A stretch of DNA of 64,000 nt from Pseudomonas sp. R84 (GTDB lineage Bacteria; Pseudomonadota; Gammaproteobacteria; Pseudomonadales; Pseudomonadaceae): the NCBI RefSeq assembly GCF_009834515.1, contig NZ_CP019426.1, positions 5,215,001-5,279,000 of the forward strand, given 5' to 3'. Each line of letters starts with the position of its first letter. The first letter of the stretch is position 1. Made by a program: the position numbers and the translations under genes. Of this stretch, positions 1 through 10,490 are shown piece after piece. Below the pieces are notes generated by a model. The model made no database searches. It saw nothing but the letters and a program-made list of their open reading frames with translations, and was not told the DNA's origin.

Positions 1-297
1 GTTCTGGAGTACGACTGGTTGACCGACAAACACGCGCTGGGCGCTTTCAAGCTGAATTTCCCCGGTGACGATATTTACTCCGAGCGCCTGTTCTATCAGT
101 TCCGCACCGCACTCGACCCGAAACAGGACACCGGTTTGTACCTGGCCGGTTGCGGCGCCTCGTTCACTGGCGGCTGGGCCGAAGGCGCCATCCAGACCGC
201 GCTGAATGGCGCGTGCGCGGTGATCAGCAGCCTGGGCGGCGACCTGATTGCCGGCAACCCGCTCGACGACTTGCACTCGCAGTACCGCTACTGCTGA
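1..297 (+). CDS. FAD-dependent amine oxidase, C-terminal end only (tryptophan 2-monooxygenase-like)
   Basis: The open frame enters the window at base 1, so only the last 98 residues are visible. They carry the C-terminal FAD-binding segment typical of flavin amine oxidases: GLYLAGCGASFTGGW followed by an AEGAIQTALNGACAV helix. This Gly-Trp plus helix arrangement is characteristic of IaaM-type tryptophan 2-monooxygenases, which convert tryptophan to indole-3-acetamide. The next gene, 30 bp downstream, is an amidase of the type that hydrolyses indole-3-acetamide, and an Mtr-like tryptophan permease follows, which supports the assignment. The substrate-binding part is outside the window, so another L-amino acid oxidase or monooxygenase remains possible. 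Confidence 0.75.
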   Translation, partial: VLEYDWLTDKHALGAFKLNFPGDDIYSERLFYQFRTALDPKQDTGLYLAGCGASFTGGWAEGAIQTALNGACAVISSLGGDLIAGNPLDDLHSQYRYC

Positions 298-327
298 CCC
301 AGTCCCTTTCCACGCCGAGAATCATCC

Positions 328-1656
328 ATGTACAGCCAGCTTTCAATTGAACAGCTCGTCAACGGCTTTCGCAGTGGTCAACACTGCCCGGACACCTGGC
401 AGCACGCCCTGCGCGAGCGCCACGTGCAGATGCAACACCTGAACAGTTTCATCACCTTCGACCCGTCAGCATTCAAGGCAAATGCTGCCGCGCGCGACAG
501 CGCACTGTATGGCCTGCCTGTGTCGTTCAAGGACAACATCAATGTCAGCGGCCTGCCGACCACCGCCGGCACGCCCGGGCTGGCCGACTATGTGCCGCAG
601 GCCGATGCCGGCATCGTCGAGCGCTTTCGGCAATTGGGTGCGCAGATCGTCGGCAAGAACAACATGCACGAATTGTCGTTCGGCGTGACCTCGGCCAACC
701 ATTCCCATGGTGCTGTGATCAATCCCGCCAACGAACGCCACAGTGCCGGTGGCAGCAGCGGCGGTTGCGCGGCGGCAGTCGCCGCCGGGCTGGTCCCGTG
801 CGCGGTCGGCACCGACACCGGTGGCTCGGTGCGGATACCGGCGGCGTTCTGCGGCATCGTCGGGTTTCGTCCGACTACGGGCGTGTACCCCGCCGATGGC
901 ATCGTCCCGGTGTCACAAACCAAAGACACCCCGGGCCTGCTGACCCGCACCGTGGAAGACTGCCAGTTCGTTCACGCACAACTGACCGGCAGCCTGCAAC
1001 AGGCAGAAACCCGGCCGTTGCGCATTGGCATTCCCGAGTGTTTTCTCTGGACCGACCTCGCTGACAATGTGCAACGCGCTTGCCGCGCGGCCATCGATAA
1101 CCTGGCCGCGCGTGGCGTGATCATCGTGCCGGTCGACGATTCCGTGATTGGCGAGATCAACGAGAGCATCCAGTTTCCCCTGCCGATCTATGAGTTCTTC
1201 ATCGACTTTCCACGCTTCCTGATGAAAGCAGGCCGCGGCGAACAGTTCCTCGACATCCTCGCGCAGATTCGCGACCCGGCGATCAAGAAAATCCTCACTG
1301 CCCAATTGGAAAGCCCGGCGATTTCCTACACCGACTACGTGCAGGCATTGATGAGCAAACTGCGTCTGGAAAAGGAATACCGCGCCCTCTTCAGCCGCCA
1401 TCAACTGGATCTGCTGGCTTACCCGACCGTCACTTGCAGCGCGCCACTGCTCAGCGCTTGCGCGGATGAGAGCAACTTCGAAACCTTCGTGCGCAACACC
1501 GACCCGGCGAGCAACCTGGCGGCGCCGAGTATCAGCGTTCCGGTGGCTGCGGCGGGTGAGTTGCCGGTGGGCCTGTCGTTTGATGCGTTGCCGGGGCAGG
1601 ACGGCTTTTTGTTGGCGAATGTGCAGCATCTGACGCACCTGCTCGACATCGGTTAA
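328..1656 (+). CDS. Amidase-signature hydrolase, indole-3-acetamide hydrolase-like (IaaH)
   Basis: A 442-residue cytoplasmic amidase-signature enzyme. The Ser-cisSer-Lys triad is readable: Lys68 in SFKDNI, Ser143 in the GGSSGG glycine-serine loop, and Ser167 in GTDTGGS, with the FAAH-type 24-residue spacing between the two serines. The length fits bacterial IaaH (about 450-470 aa). It starts 30 bp after the tryptophan-monooxygenase-like gene, so co-transcription is likely, and the predicted reaction is indole-3-acetamide to indole-3-acetic acid plus ammonia. The family is promiscuous, so the substrate is inferred from neighbours. A REP-like hairpin lies just downstream. The ATG at 328 follows a weak GAGA ribosome-binding site. 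Confidence 0.85.
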   Translation: MYSQLSIEQLVNGFRSGQHCPDTWQHALRERHVQMQHLNSFITFDPSAFKANAAARDSALYGLPVSFKDNINVSGLPTTAGTPGLADYVPQADAGIVERFRQLGAQIVGKNNMHELSFGVTSANHSHGAVINPANERHSAGGSSGGCAAAVAAGLVPCAVGTDTGGSVRIPAAFCGIVGFRPTTGVYPADGIVPVSQTKDTPGLLTRTVEDCQFVHAQLTGSLQQAETRPLRIGIPECFLWTDLADNVQRACRAAIDNLAARGVIIVPVDDSVIGEINESIQFPLPIYEFFIDFPRFLMKAGRGEQFLDILAQIRDPAIKKILTAQLESPAISYTDYVQALMSKLRLEKEYRALFSRHQLDLLAYPTVTCSAPLLSACADESNFETFVRNTDPASNLAAPSISVPVAAAGELPVGLSFDALPGQDGFLLANVQHLTHLLDIG

Positions 1657-1664
1657 CCCACGAT

Positions 1665-1747
1665 CCCTGCTCGCGAAGGCGTCGTGTCAGTCGACATCAA
1701 CTTCGTCTGCCAGACCGCATTCGCGAGCAGGCTCGCCCCTACAGGGG
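1665..1747. repeat. REP-like inverted repeat (GCGAGCAGGCTCGC family)
   Basis: The arms CTGCTCGCGAA and TTCGCGAGCAG face each other across about 40 bp between the amidase and mtr genes. This is the common Pseudomonas intergenic REP/BIME type and it probably acts as a transcript end. Related copies occur at 11231-11312 and at the window end. Confidence 0.7.
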
Positions 1748-1792
1748 CTCTGCGTCGATGCACCTATAACAATTCAAATTGCGGGCCTTGCC

Positions 1793-3052
1793 ATGCGCGT
1801 CACCTCAATATCTTCCGTTCCCGCTGTCGAACGTTCGCCGTCGATCCTCGGCGGTGCCATGATCATCGGCGGCACCATCGTCGGTGCCGGCATGTTTTCG
1901 CTGCCGGTGATCATGTCCGGGCTGTGGTTCTACGGCTCGGTTGCCGTGCTGCTGTTTGCCTGGTTCTGCACGTTGCACTCGGGCCTGATGATTCTTGAAG
2001 CCAATCTCAACTACCGTGAAGGGGCGAGTTTCTCCACGATCACCCGCGATCTGCTCGGCAGTAGCTGGAGCCGTTTGAACGGCTTGAGCATTGTCTTTGT
2101 CCTGTACACCCTGACGTACGCCTACATTTCCGCCAGCGGCTCAGTGATTCACCACACCGCGCAAACCTTCGGGCTTGAGTTGTCATCGCGCGCCGGCGGT
2201 TTGGGGTTCACGCTGCTGGTGGCGTTCATTGTCTGGCTCAGCACCACAGCGGTCAGTCGCATAACCACGCTGGTGTTCGGGGCAAAAATCCTCGCGTTCT
2301 TTCTGACCTTCGGCGGTTTGCTGGGCCATGTGCAAAGCACCACGCTGCTTGATCTGAACAGCGGCGACAGCCACTACTGGCCCTATTTGCTGGTGACCCT
2401 GCCCTTTTGCCTGACTTCATTCGGTTTTCACGGCAATGTGCCGAGCCTGATGAAGCACTACGGCAAGGATCCACAGCGGATTCGCGCCTGTCTGGTTGGC
2501 GGCACCTTGATCGCACTCGCGCTGTATCTGGTGTGGATGCTCTGCAGCATGGGCAACATTCCCCGCGACACGTTCAAGGACATCGCCCAGCGCGGCGGCA
2601 ACATCGATGTGCTGATCAGCGCCCTGGGTGCACGGCTCAACAGCGCCAATGTCGATTTGCTGCTGACGTTTTTTTCCAACTTCGCCGTAGCCTGTTCGTT
2701 TCTCGGGGTAACCCTGGGTCTGTTCGATTACCTGGCCGATGTGCTGAAGTTCGACGACAGCCCCCTCGGTCGCCTGCAGACCGCAGCCGTGACGTTCGGG
2801 CCGCCGATGCTCGGTGGTTTTCTCTGGCCGGAAGGTTTTCTGCATGCCATCGGCTTCGCCGGGTTGGCGGCAACGTTGTGGGCGGTGATCACCCCGGCGC
2901 TGCTGGCGCGGGCTTCGCGCAAACGCTTTGGCAGCCCGCGTTATCGCGTGTGGGGCGGCACGCCGATGATCGCGCTGGTGCTGTTTTTCGGGGTAATTTG
3001 CGCGACCTCCCATGTGCTGTTCGTGCTGGATTGTCTGCCAGTGTGGCGCTGA
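1793..3052 (+). CDS. mtr: Tryptophan-specific permease, HAAAP family (Mtr)
   Basis: A 419-residue inner-membrane protein with about 11 hydrophobic segments. It matches E. coli Mtr closely from memory along its whole length: the [14 protein letters not shown] start of TM1, [54 protein letters not shown] and the C-terminal [11 protein letters not shown]. Mtr imports tryptophan by proton symport. Its position after tryptophan-monooxygenase-like and amidase genes suggests it feeds an indole-3-acetic acid route. The start ATG at 1793 has only a weak Shine-Dalgarno sequence, but the N-terminal length matches the family. A strong hairpin just after the stop (3059-3078) may end transcription and also forms an AauR-type operator. 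Confidence 0.93.
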   Translation: MRVTSISSVPAVERSPSILGGAMIIGGTIVGAGMFSLPVIMSGLWFYGSVAVLLFAWFCTLHSGLMILEANLNYREGASFSTITRDLLGSSWSRLNGLSIVFVLYTLTYAYISASGSVIHHTAQTFGLELSSRAGGLGFTLLVAFIVWLSTTAVSRITTLVFGAKILAFFLTFGGLLGHVQSTTLLDLNSGDSHYWPYLLVTLPFCLTSFGFHGNVPSLMKHYGKDPQRIRACLVGGTLIALALYLVWMLCSMGNIPRDTFKDIAQRGGNIDVLISALGARLNSANVDLLLTFFSNFAVACSFLGVTLGLFDYLADVLKFDDSPLGRLQTAAVTFGPPMLGGFLWPEGFLHAIGFAGLAATLWAVITPALLARASRKRFGSPRYRVWGGTPMIALVLFFGVICATSHVLFVLDCLPVWR

Positions 3053-3058
3053 GGCACT

Positions 3059-3078
3059 GCGTTCGGTTTTCCGAACGC
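3059..3078. promoter_or_regulatory. AauR-type upstream activator site 1
   Basis: GCGTTCGG-TTTT-CCGAACGC is a perfect 8-bp dyad. Its core fits TTCGG-N4-CCGAA, the inverted repeat I recall as the AauR target in Pseudomonas putida. It lies about 115 bp upstream of the -24 element at 3183, a normal enhancer distance for a sigma-54 activator. Because it starts 6 bp after the mtr stop codon it may also serve as part of the mtr terminator. Confidence 0.75.
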
Positions 3079-3092
3079 GACTTCACGGTCGA

Positions 3093-3106
3093 TTCGGCTA
3101 ACCGGA
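3093..3106. promoter_or_regulatory. AauR-type upstream activator site 2
   Basis: TTCGG-CTAA-CCGGA has one mismatch from TTCGG-N4-CCGAA. It is centred 31 bp (about three helical turns) downstream of site 1, which would put two AauR dimers on the same face of the DNA upstream of the sigma-54 promoter at 3183-3198. Confidence 0.6.
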
Positions 3107-3182
3107 TCAGCCAAGGTAAAAAATACCGCCACAAAACTTTAATAACGTTATAAATCATCAGCTTAGCTATCGGCGACTGGTC

Positions 3183-3198
3183 TGGCACGAGTCATGCT
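3183..3198 (+). promoter_or_regulatory. Sigma-54 (RpoN) -24/-12 promoter of aatJ
   Basis: TGGCACGAGTCATGCT matches the TGGCACG-N4-TTGCW consensus, with GG (3184-3185) and GC (3196-3197) separated by exactly 10 bp. It lies about 115 bp before aatJ, downstream of two AauR-type dyads, and the operon is followed by the AauS/AauR genes, so this is the expected glutamate/aspartate-inducible promoter. An A-rich AANAANAA tract (3291-3298) directly before the aatJ Shine-Dalgarno fits an Hfq/Crc catabolite-repression site. Confidence 0.88.
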
Positions 3199-3313
3199 CT
3201 ACACTCTCTCGACGAATGCCTGTTGCGCCAACACTTCAGGAGCCGTCAGGCATTCGAAGCACAAAAGGGCCGACGAACTGGCTCCATAAAAAAAACAATT
3301 CGAGGAAAATTTG

Positions 3314-4228
3314 ATGCGCATCGTTCCCCATATCCTGGGCGCAGCCATTGCGGCCGCTCTGATCAGCACGCCAGTTTTCGCCGCCGAACTCACCGGCACC
3401 CTGAAGAAGATCAAAGAGTCCGGTGTGATCACACTGGGCCACCGCGACGCCTCCATCCCGTTTTCCTACATCGCTGACGCTTCCGGCAAGCCGGTTGGCT
3501 ACTCCCACGATATCCAGCTGGCCATCGTCGAAGCGATCAAGAAAGACCTCGACCTGCCAAACCTGCAAGTCAAATACAATCTGGTGACCTCGCAGACCCG
3601 TATCCCGCTGGTGCAGAACGGCACCGTGGACGTCGAGTGTGGCTCCACCACCAACAACGTCGAGCGTCAGCAGCAAGTTGATTTCTCCGTCGGCATCTTC
3701 GAAATCGGTACTCGTCTGCTGTCCAAGGCTGACTCCAAGTACAAGGATTTCGACGACCTCAAAGGCAAGAACGTCGTGACCACCGCGGGCACCACATCCG
3801 AGCGCATCCTGAAAGCGATGAACGCCGACAAACAGATGGGCATGAACGTTATCTCCGCCAAAGACCACGGTGAATCCTTCCAGATGCTGGAATCGGGTCG
3901 TGCCGTTGCGTTCATGATGGACGACGCGCTGCTGGCCGGTGAAGCCGCCAAGGCCAAGAAAGCCACCGACTGGGCCGTGACCGGCACTCCACAGTCGTAC
4001 GAAATCTACGGCTGCATGATGCGCAAAGGCGACGAGCCGTTCAAAAAGGCTGTGGATGACGCCATCAAGGCCACTTACGCTTCGGGCGCGATCAACAAGA
4101 TCTACGAGAAGTGGTTCATGCAGCCGATTCCGCCAAAAGGCCTGAATCTGAACTTCCCGATGAGCGACGAGCTCAAGGCCCTGATCGCCAATCCGACCGA
4201 CAAAGCGGCTGACGACAAGAAATCCTGA
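3314..4228 (+). CDS. aatJ: Glutamate/aspartate ABC transporter periplasmic binding protein (AatJ/GltI)
   Basis: A 304-residue family 3 solute-binding protein. A signal peptide (about residues 1-21, ending TPVFA) precedes a mature domain with the family pattern SGVITLGHRDASIPFSY and DVECGSTTNN. It captures glutamate and aspartate in the periplasm for the AatQMP membrane complex. I use the ATG at 3314, 7 nt after the GAGGA ribosome-binding site, rather than the in-frame TTG at 3311. Expression is predicted to depend on RpoN and AauR. A hairpin at 4244-4277 separates this gene from the permease genes, a usual way to keep the binding protein more abundant than the membrane subunits. Confidence 0.95.
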   Translation: MRIVPHILGAAIAAALISTPVFAAELTGTLKKIKESGVITLGHRDASIPFSYIADASGKPVGYSHDIQLAIVEAIKKDLDLPNLQVKYNLVTSQTRIPLVQNGTVDVECGSTTNNVERQQQVDFSVGIFEIGTRLLSKADSKYKDFDDLKGKNVVTTAGTTSERILKAMNADKQMGMNVISAKDHGESFQMLESGRAVAFMMDDALLAGEAAKAKKATDWAVTGTPQSYEIYGCMMRKGDEPFKKAVDDAIKATYASGAINKIYEKWFMQPIPPKGLNLNFPMSDELKALIANPTDKAADDKKS

Positions 4229-4243
4229 TTTCTGACTAACCTT

Positions 4244-4277
4244 ATCCCCTGAGGAGGCTTCTGCTTTTTCAGGGGAT
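4244..4277 (+). promoter_or_regulatory. Intercistronic hairpin after aatJ
   Basis: ATCCCCTGA (4244-4252) pairs perfectly with TCAGGGGAT (4269-4277) around a 16-nt loop, within the 194-bp gap between aatJ and aatQ. There is no long T-run after it, so it more likely stabilises the aatJ message or attenuates read-through than acts as a full terminator. The rest of the gap shows no gene. Confidence 0.6.
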
Positions 4278-4422
4278 GGTCACTCCCTGCTGGCATTTTC
4301 TGGAAACACTCGAACCGGTGGCTGTCGAGCCGATCGCGTGTGCCTGACCGTCAAGGTCAGGGAGGGAACGGAGTTTCCCCAAGCGGGCACTTGTACATCG
4401 ATCGAATCGAGGGGAGACCCTA

Positions 4423-5169
4423 ATGAATTACAACTGGGACTGGGGCGTGTTCTTCAAGTCCACCGGCGTGGGCAGCGAGACCTATCTCGACTGGTTCATC
4501 TCCGGTCTGGGCTGGACCATCGCCATCGCCATCGTGGCCTGGATCATCGCCCTGCTGCTGGGCTCGATACTGGGCGTCATGCGCACCGTGCCGAACCGTA
4601 TCGTGTCGGGTATCGCGACGTGCTACGTCGAGCTGTTCCGTAACGTGCCGCTGCTGGTTCAGCTGTTCATCTGGTACTTTCTGGTGCCCGACCTGCTGCC
4701 GCCGGATCTGCAGGAGTGGTACAAGCAAGACCTCAACCCGACCACTTCGGCTTACCTCAGCGTAGTCGTTTGCCTGGGTCTGTTCACCGCCGCCCGTGTC
4801 TGCGAACAAGTGCGCACCGGTATCCAGGCGCTGCCGCGTGGCCAGGAATCCGCCGCCCGCGCCATGGGCTTCAAGCTGCCACAGATCTACTGGAATGTGC
4901 TGCTGCCCCAGGCTTACCGGATCATCATTCCGCCGCTTACCTCGGAATTCCTCAACGTCTTCAAGAACTCCTCCGTGGCCTCGCTGATCGGCCTGATGGA
5001 GCTGCTCGCGCAAACCAAACAGACTGCCGAGTTCTCGGCCAACCTGTTTGAAGCGTTCACCCTGGCGACCCTGATCTACTTCACCCTGAACATGAGCCTG
5101 ATGCTACTGATGCGCATGGTCGAGAAGAAAGTCTCCGTGCCCGGCCTGATTTCCGTGGGGGGTAAATAA
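4423..5169 (+). CDS. aatQ: Glutamate/aspartate ABC transporter permease (AatQ/GltJ)
   Basis: A 248-residue inner-membrane permease of the HisM/GltJ family, with several membrane segments and the coupling (EAA) loop GQESAARAMGFKLPQIYWNVLLPQA that contacts the ATPase. It forms a heterodimeric channel with AatM and passes substrate from AatJ to the cytoplasm. A good GAGGGGAG ribosome-binding site lies 7 nt before the ATG. Its stop codon overlaps the start of aatM by one base, so the two are translationally coupled. Confidence 0.93.
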   Translation: MNYNWDWGVFFKSTGVGSETYLDWFISGLGWTIAIAIVAWIIALLLGSILGVMRTVPNRIVSGIATCYVELFRNVPLLVQLFIWYFLVPDLLPPDLQEWYKQDLNPTTSAYLSVVVCLGLFTAARVCEQVRTGIQALPRGQESAARAMGFKLPQIYWNVLLPQAYRIIIPPLTSEFLNVFKNSSVASLIGLMELLAQTKQTAEFSANLFEAFTLATLIYFTLNMSLMLLMRMVEKKVSVPGLISVGGK

Positions 5170-5840
5170 TGGAATTCGATTTCAGTGGCATCGTCCCGGC
5201 CATTCCCGGTTTGTGGAACGGCATGGTGATGACCCTCAAGCTGATGGCCATGGGTGTGGTCGGCGGGATCATTCTCGGCACGATCCTCGCGCTCTGCCGT
5301 CTGTCGCACAACAAGCTGCTGTCGAATGTTGCCGGCGCGTACGTCAACTATTTCCGCTCGATCCCGCTGCTGCTGGTGATCACCTGGTTCTATCTGGCGG
5401 TGCCGTTCGTGCTGCGCTGGATCACTGGCGAAGATACACCGATCGGCGCATTCACCTCGTGCATCGTGGCGTTCATGATGTTCGAAGCGGCGTATTTTTG
5501 CGAAATCGTCCGGGCAGGCGTGCAATCGATCCCCAAAGGCCAGATGGGCGCAGCGCAAGCGCTGGGCATGAGCTACGGCCAGATGATGCGTCTGATCATC
5601 CTGCCGCAGGCCTTCCGCAAAATGACCCCGCTGTTACTGCAACAGAGCATCATTCTGTTCCAGGACACTTCGCTGGTTTACACCGTGGGTCTGGTTGACT
5701 TCCTTAACGCGTCCCGCGCCAGTGGCGACATCATCGGTCGTTCCAACGAGTTCCTGATCTTCGCCGGTGTCGTCTACTTCATCATCAGCTTTGCCGCCTC
5801 GCTGCTGGTCAAGCGTCTGCAAAAAAGGTTCGCCGTATGA
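5169..5840 (+). CDS. aatM: Glutamate/aspartate ABC transporter permease (AatM/GltK)
   Basis: A 223-residue second permease subunit of the same family, with an EAA loop [21 protein letters not shown] and about five membrane helices. It overlaps aatQ by one base (TAATG) and aatP by four (ATGA), so it is part of a tightly coupled operon. It pairs with AatQ to make the membrane channel for acidic amino acids. Confidence 0.93.
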   Translation: MEFDFSGIVPAIPGLWNGMVMTLKLMAMGVVGGIILGTILALCRLSHNKLLSNVAGAYVNYFRSIPLLLVITWFYLAVPFVLRWITGEDTPIGAFTSCIVAFMMFEAAYFCEIVRAGVQSIPKGQMGAAQALGMSYGQMMRLIILPQAFRKMTPLLLQQSIILFQDTSLVYTVGLVDFLNASRASGDIIGRSNEFLIFAGVVYFIISFAASLLVKRLQKRFAV

Positions 5841-6571
5841 TCTCTATCAAAAACATCAACAAGTGGTATGGCGACTTCCAGGTGCTGACTGATTGCAGCA
5901 CCGAGGTCAAAAAAGGCGAAGTGATCGTGGTCTGCGGCCCGTCGGGTTCCGGCAAATCGACCCTGATCAAATGCGTCAACGCGCTCGAGCCGTTCCAGAA
6001 AGGCGACATCGTCGTCGACGGCACGTCGATTGCGGACCCGAAGACCAACCTGCCGAAACTGCGCTCGCGCGTGGGCATGGTGTTCCAGCATTTCGAACTG
6101 TTCCCGCACCTGACCATCACCGAGAACCTGACCATCGCGCAGATCAAGGTATTGGGCCGCAGCAAGGAAGAGGCGACCAAGAAAGGTCTGCAACTGCTCG
6201 AACGCGTAGGCCTGTCGGCGCACGCCCACAAGCATCCGGGGCAACTGTCCGGTGGCCAGCAACAGCGTGTGGCGATCGCCCGTGCGCTGGCAATGGACCC
6301 GATCGTCATGCTGTTCGACGAACCGACCTCAGCGCTCGACCCGGAGATGGTCAACGAAGTGCTCGACGTGATGGTGCAACTGGCCCACGAAGGCATGACC
6401 ATGATGTGCGTGACCCACGAAATGGGCTTCGCCCGTAAAGTGGCTGATCGGGTGATCTTCATGGACGCCGGCAAGATCATCGAGGACTGCCCGAAAGAGG
6501 AATTCTTCGGCGATATCAGTGCCCGCTCGGAACGCGCGCAGCACTTCCTCGAGAAAATCCTGCAGCACTAA
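5837..6571 (+). CDS. aatP: Glutamate/aspartate ABC transporter ATP-binding protein (AatP/GltL)
   Basis: A 244-residue polar amino acid ABC ATPase. Motifs visible: Walker [10 protein letters not shown] (34-42), Q-loop in VFQHFELFP, signature LSGGQ (137-141), Walker B VMLFDE (157-162) and H-loop His194. It energises uptake through AatQM. It overlaps aatM by four bases and ends the operon; a long perfect REP-type palindrome follows and probably terminates transcription before aauS. Confidence 0.95.
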   Translation: MISIKNINKWYGDFQVLTDCSTEVKKGEVIVVCGPSGSGKSTLIKCVNALEPFQKGDIVVDGTSIADPKTNLPKLRSRVGMVFQHFELFPHLTITENLTIAQIKVLGRSKEEATKKGLQLLERVGLSAHAHKHPGQLSGGQQQRVAIARALAMDPIVMLFDEPTSALDPEMVNEVLDVMVQLAHEGMTMMCVTHEMGFARKVADRVIFMDAGKIIEDCPKEEFFGDISARSERAQHFLEKILQH

Positions 6572-6586
6572 AAGCAACACCGCCTC

Positions 6587-6673
6587 CCCCTGTAGGAGCT
6601 GCCGCAGGCTGCGATCTTTTGACTTTGTTTTTAAAGATCAAAAGATCGCAGCCTGCGGCAGCTCCTACAGGGG
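6587..6673. repeat. REP-type palindrome (GTAGGAGCTGCCGCAGGCTGCGATC family)
   Basis: Two arms of about 38 bp, from CCCCTGTAGGAGCTGC to its complement ending in CAGGGG, surround a short T/A-rich loop between aatP and aauS. The same family recurs at 23013-23086. It can form a long hairpin and probably acts as a bidirectional transcript end. Confidence 0.8.
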
Positions 6674-6715
6674 ATTGGTGAAGTTTGTTGTGGTGGTTGA
6701 CCCAAGGCAACTGTG

Positions 6716-8613
6716 ATGAAATGCGACCCCAATCTTTATCGCGCCGCGCCGCCATCACTTGCCGTGAAGCCTCGTCTGATTCGTCATTTGTTTTTGCCGC
6801 CACTGATCATCGCCCTGATGATCGGGTTGGGTTTTATCGGCTTCTGGACCAGTGAACATTTCGGCATTCGCAGCCTCGGCGAAAATGGCCAGCGCCAGCT
6901 CGAACTGCACGCCCGCGCGGTCGAAAGCGAGATCAGTAAATACACCTACCTGCCCAGCCTGCTGGAACTCGAAACCAGTGTGTCGCAGCTGCTAGCCGAC
7001 CCGAGCCCGGAGCACCGGCAAAAGGTCAACGATTACCTTGAAGGCCTGAACCGGCGCAGCCGCAGTCGGGCCATCTACGTCATGGACACCACCGGCCGCG
7101 TCATGGCCACCAGCAACTGGCGCGATGTCGACAGTTACCTCGGTGAAGATCTGTCCTTTCGTGCCTACTTCCAGAGAGCCATCCGTGGCGAACCCGGGCG
7201 GTTCTACGGCATCGGCAGCACCAACGGCGAACCGGGTTACTACCTCGCCCACGGCCTCGAAGAGCACGGCAAGATCATCGGTGTCGCGGTGGTCAAAGTG
7301 CGCATGGAAGCCATGGAGGAACGCTGGCAACGCGCGCGTCTCGAAGCGTTCGTCAGCGATGAAAACGGCATCATCATTCTTTCCAGTGACCCGGCGCGAC
7401 GCCTCAAGTCAGTGATTCCGCTCACCGATGAAATCAAGGAAAAACTCGCGCGCAGCCTGCAGTACTACTGGTTCCCGCTCAATGAATTGCAACCTTTGGC
7501 TCGCGAAACCTTGTCCGAAGGCGTGGAGAAACTCACCTTCCCGGCCAACAGCGAAGTGCAGTCCGGCGAGGACGACATCAGCTATCTCGCGCAGACCCGA
7601 CCGCTGAGCGACACGCCGTGGAATTTCACCCTGCTCACGCCGTTGCAGGACCTGCGCCGTGAAGCGATCAATCAAGGGATTCTGGTCGCGGTCGCCTTCG
7701 CGTTGGTGGCCTTTCTGCTGATCGCCTGGAACGAGCGGCGCAAGGTCATCGCCACCCGCCTAGCGGCCCGTGAAGCCTTGCAGGAAGCCAACAATCAGCT
7801 GGAGCGTCGGATTACCGAACGCACCACCGACCTGCGCGCCAGCAACGAACGTTTGAAGAGCCAGATCCGCGAACGTCGTCAGGCCGAAGAGACTTTGCGC
7901 CGCGCTCAGGATGAATTGGTCCAGGCCGGCAAACTCGCCGCCATCGGCCAGATGTCGACCAGCATTGCCCACGAACTGAACCAGCCGCTGGCAGCGATGC
8001 GCACGCTGTCGGGCAACACCGTACGCTTTCTCGAGCGCGGTCAGCTGGATGTGGCCAGCACCAACCTCAAGACCATCAATGACCTGATCGACCGCATGGG
8101 CCGGATCACCGCCAGCCTGCGTTCGTTCGCCCGGCGCGGCGACAACCAGGGCCAGGCCAGCCTCGGCAAAGCCGTAGAGGCAGCGCTGCAATTGCTCGGT
8201 GCACGCCTGGAGAGTTCGGCGGTGAACATTCACCGCCAGTTCATCGACGTGCAAGTGCAGATCGACCAGACCCGCCTCGAACAGATTCTGGTCAACCTGA
8301 TCGGCAACGCCCTCGACGCCATGCAGGCGCAACCACAGCCCGAACTGTGGCTGGAGGGCGAAGAGTTCAACGCCAAGTATCGCCTGCGCGTGCGCGACAA
8401 CGGCCACGGCATCGACGCCGAAGCACGCAAGCATCTGTTCGAGCCTTTCTTCACCACCAAGCCCGGCGAACAAGGCCTGGGCCTGGGCCTGACCCTTTCC
8501 GCCAGCCTCGCGGCCGCCACCGGCGGACACCTGGGTGTTGAACACCCGGCCAGCGGTGGCACCACCTTCGTCCTCAGTTTACCGTTGGTAAGCCCTACTC
8601 CTGCCGAGCCAAT

Positions 8614-8617
<4 letters not shown>
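6716..8617 (+). CDS. aauS: Sensor histidine kinase AauS (DctB-type, acidic amino acid sensing)
   Basis: A 633-residue DctB-like kinase. A first membrane helix (about residues 23-43) and a second (about 322-343) flank a periplasmic double-Cache sensor domain. Next come a coiled coil, the H-box (IAHELNQPLAAMR, phospho-accepting His about 419), the N-box (LVNLIGNALDA), and G-boxes DNGHGI and GLGLGLT. It probably senses glutamate, glutamine or aspartate and phosphorylates AauR, controlling aatJQMP upstream. The start is ATG 6716, or the adjacent GTG 6713. The stop overlaps aauR by four bases. Confidence 0.92.
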
Positions 8618-9942
<1,325 letters not shown>

Positions 9943-9953
9943 GCGAGAACGAC

Positions 9954-10292
9954 GTGGACCTGTTTTTCAAAGCCCTGTTGGGCGCTGCGGTGGTGCTGAT
10001 CATCGCGGCGCTGTCGAAGACCAAAAACTATTACATCGCAGGCTTGGTGCCGTTGTTTCCGACGTTTGCGCTGATTGCGCATTACATCGTCGGCAAGGGA
10101 CGTTCGATCGAGGATTTGAAGACCACGATCGTGTTCGGGATGTGGTCGATCATTCCGTACTTCGTCTATCTGGCGACGTTGTATGTGATGGTTGATCGAT
10201 TGCGGCTGGAGGCGTCGCTGGCGGTGGCGGCGATGGCCTGGTTGATAGCCGCCACCGTGTTGGTGACGGTTTGGGTACGGTTGCACAGCTGA
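9954..10292 (+). CDS. glpM: GlpM family membrane protein
   Basis: A 112-residue, four-helix inner-membrane protein with the features of GlpM: SKTKNYYIAGLVPLFPTFALIAHYIVG, then a loop and KTTIVFGMWSIIPY. GlpM has been linked in Pseudomonas to alginate production, but its biochemical role is unclear. It begins with GTG, 11 bp after aauR, so it may be co-transcribed with aauSR, although no functional link is evident. Confidence 0.8.
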   Translation: MDLFFKALLGAAVVLIIAALSKTKNYYIAGLVPLFPTFALIAHYIVGKGRSIEDLKTTIVFGMWSIIPYFVYLATLYVMVDRLRLEASLAVAAMAWLIAATVLVTVWVRLHS

Positions 10293-10476
10293 CCCTCACC
10301 CCAGCCCTCTCCCAGAGGGAGAGGGGGCCGACCGCTGAATATTGAAAATCTCCGTCGACGTGAAAGTGCTGTACCGAATCCATAATCGACTCATTGCATC
10401 AGGTCGGCGGATAGCCAAATACAACTCGATCAGTCCCCTCTCCCTCAGGGAGAGGGCTAGGGTGAGGGGCTTTTTT
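10293..10476. repeat. MITE-like repeat unit with CCCTCACCCCAGCCCTCTCCC ends, copy 1
   Basis: A block of about 184 bp between the convergent glpM and DsbA-like genes begins with CCCTCACCCCAGCCCTCTCCC and ends with the near complement GGGAGAGGGCTAGGGTGAGGG. Each end is itself a small hairpin. A second copy lies at 26196-26388, with related interior sequence before the right end (TCAGGTCGGCG and CTCGATCAGTCCCC). No coding capacity is seen. The right end is followed by a T-run that could terminate transcription. Confidence 0.6.
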
Positions 10477-10490
10477 GGCTCCTGCCGATA

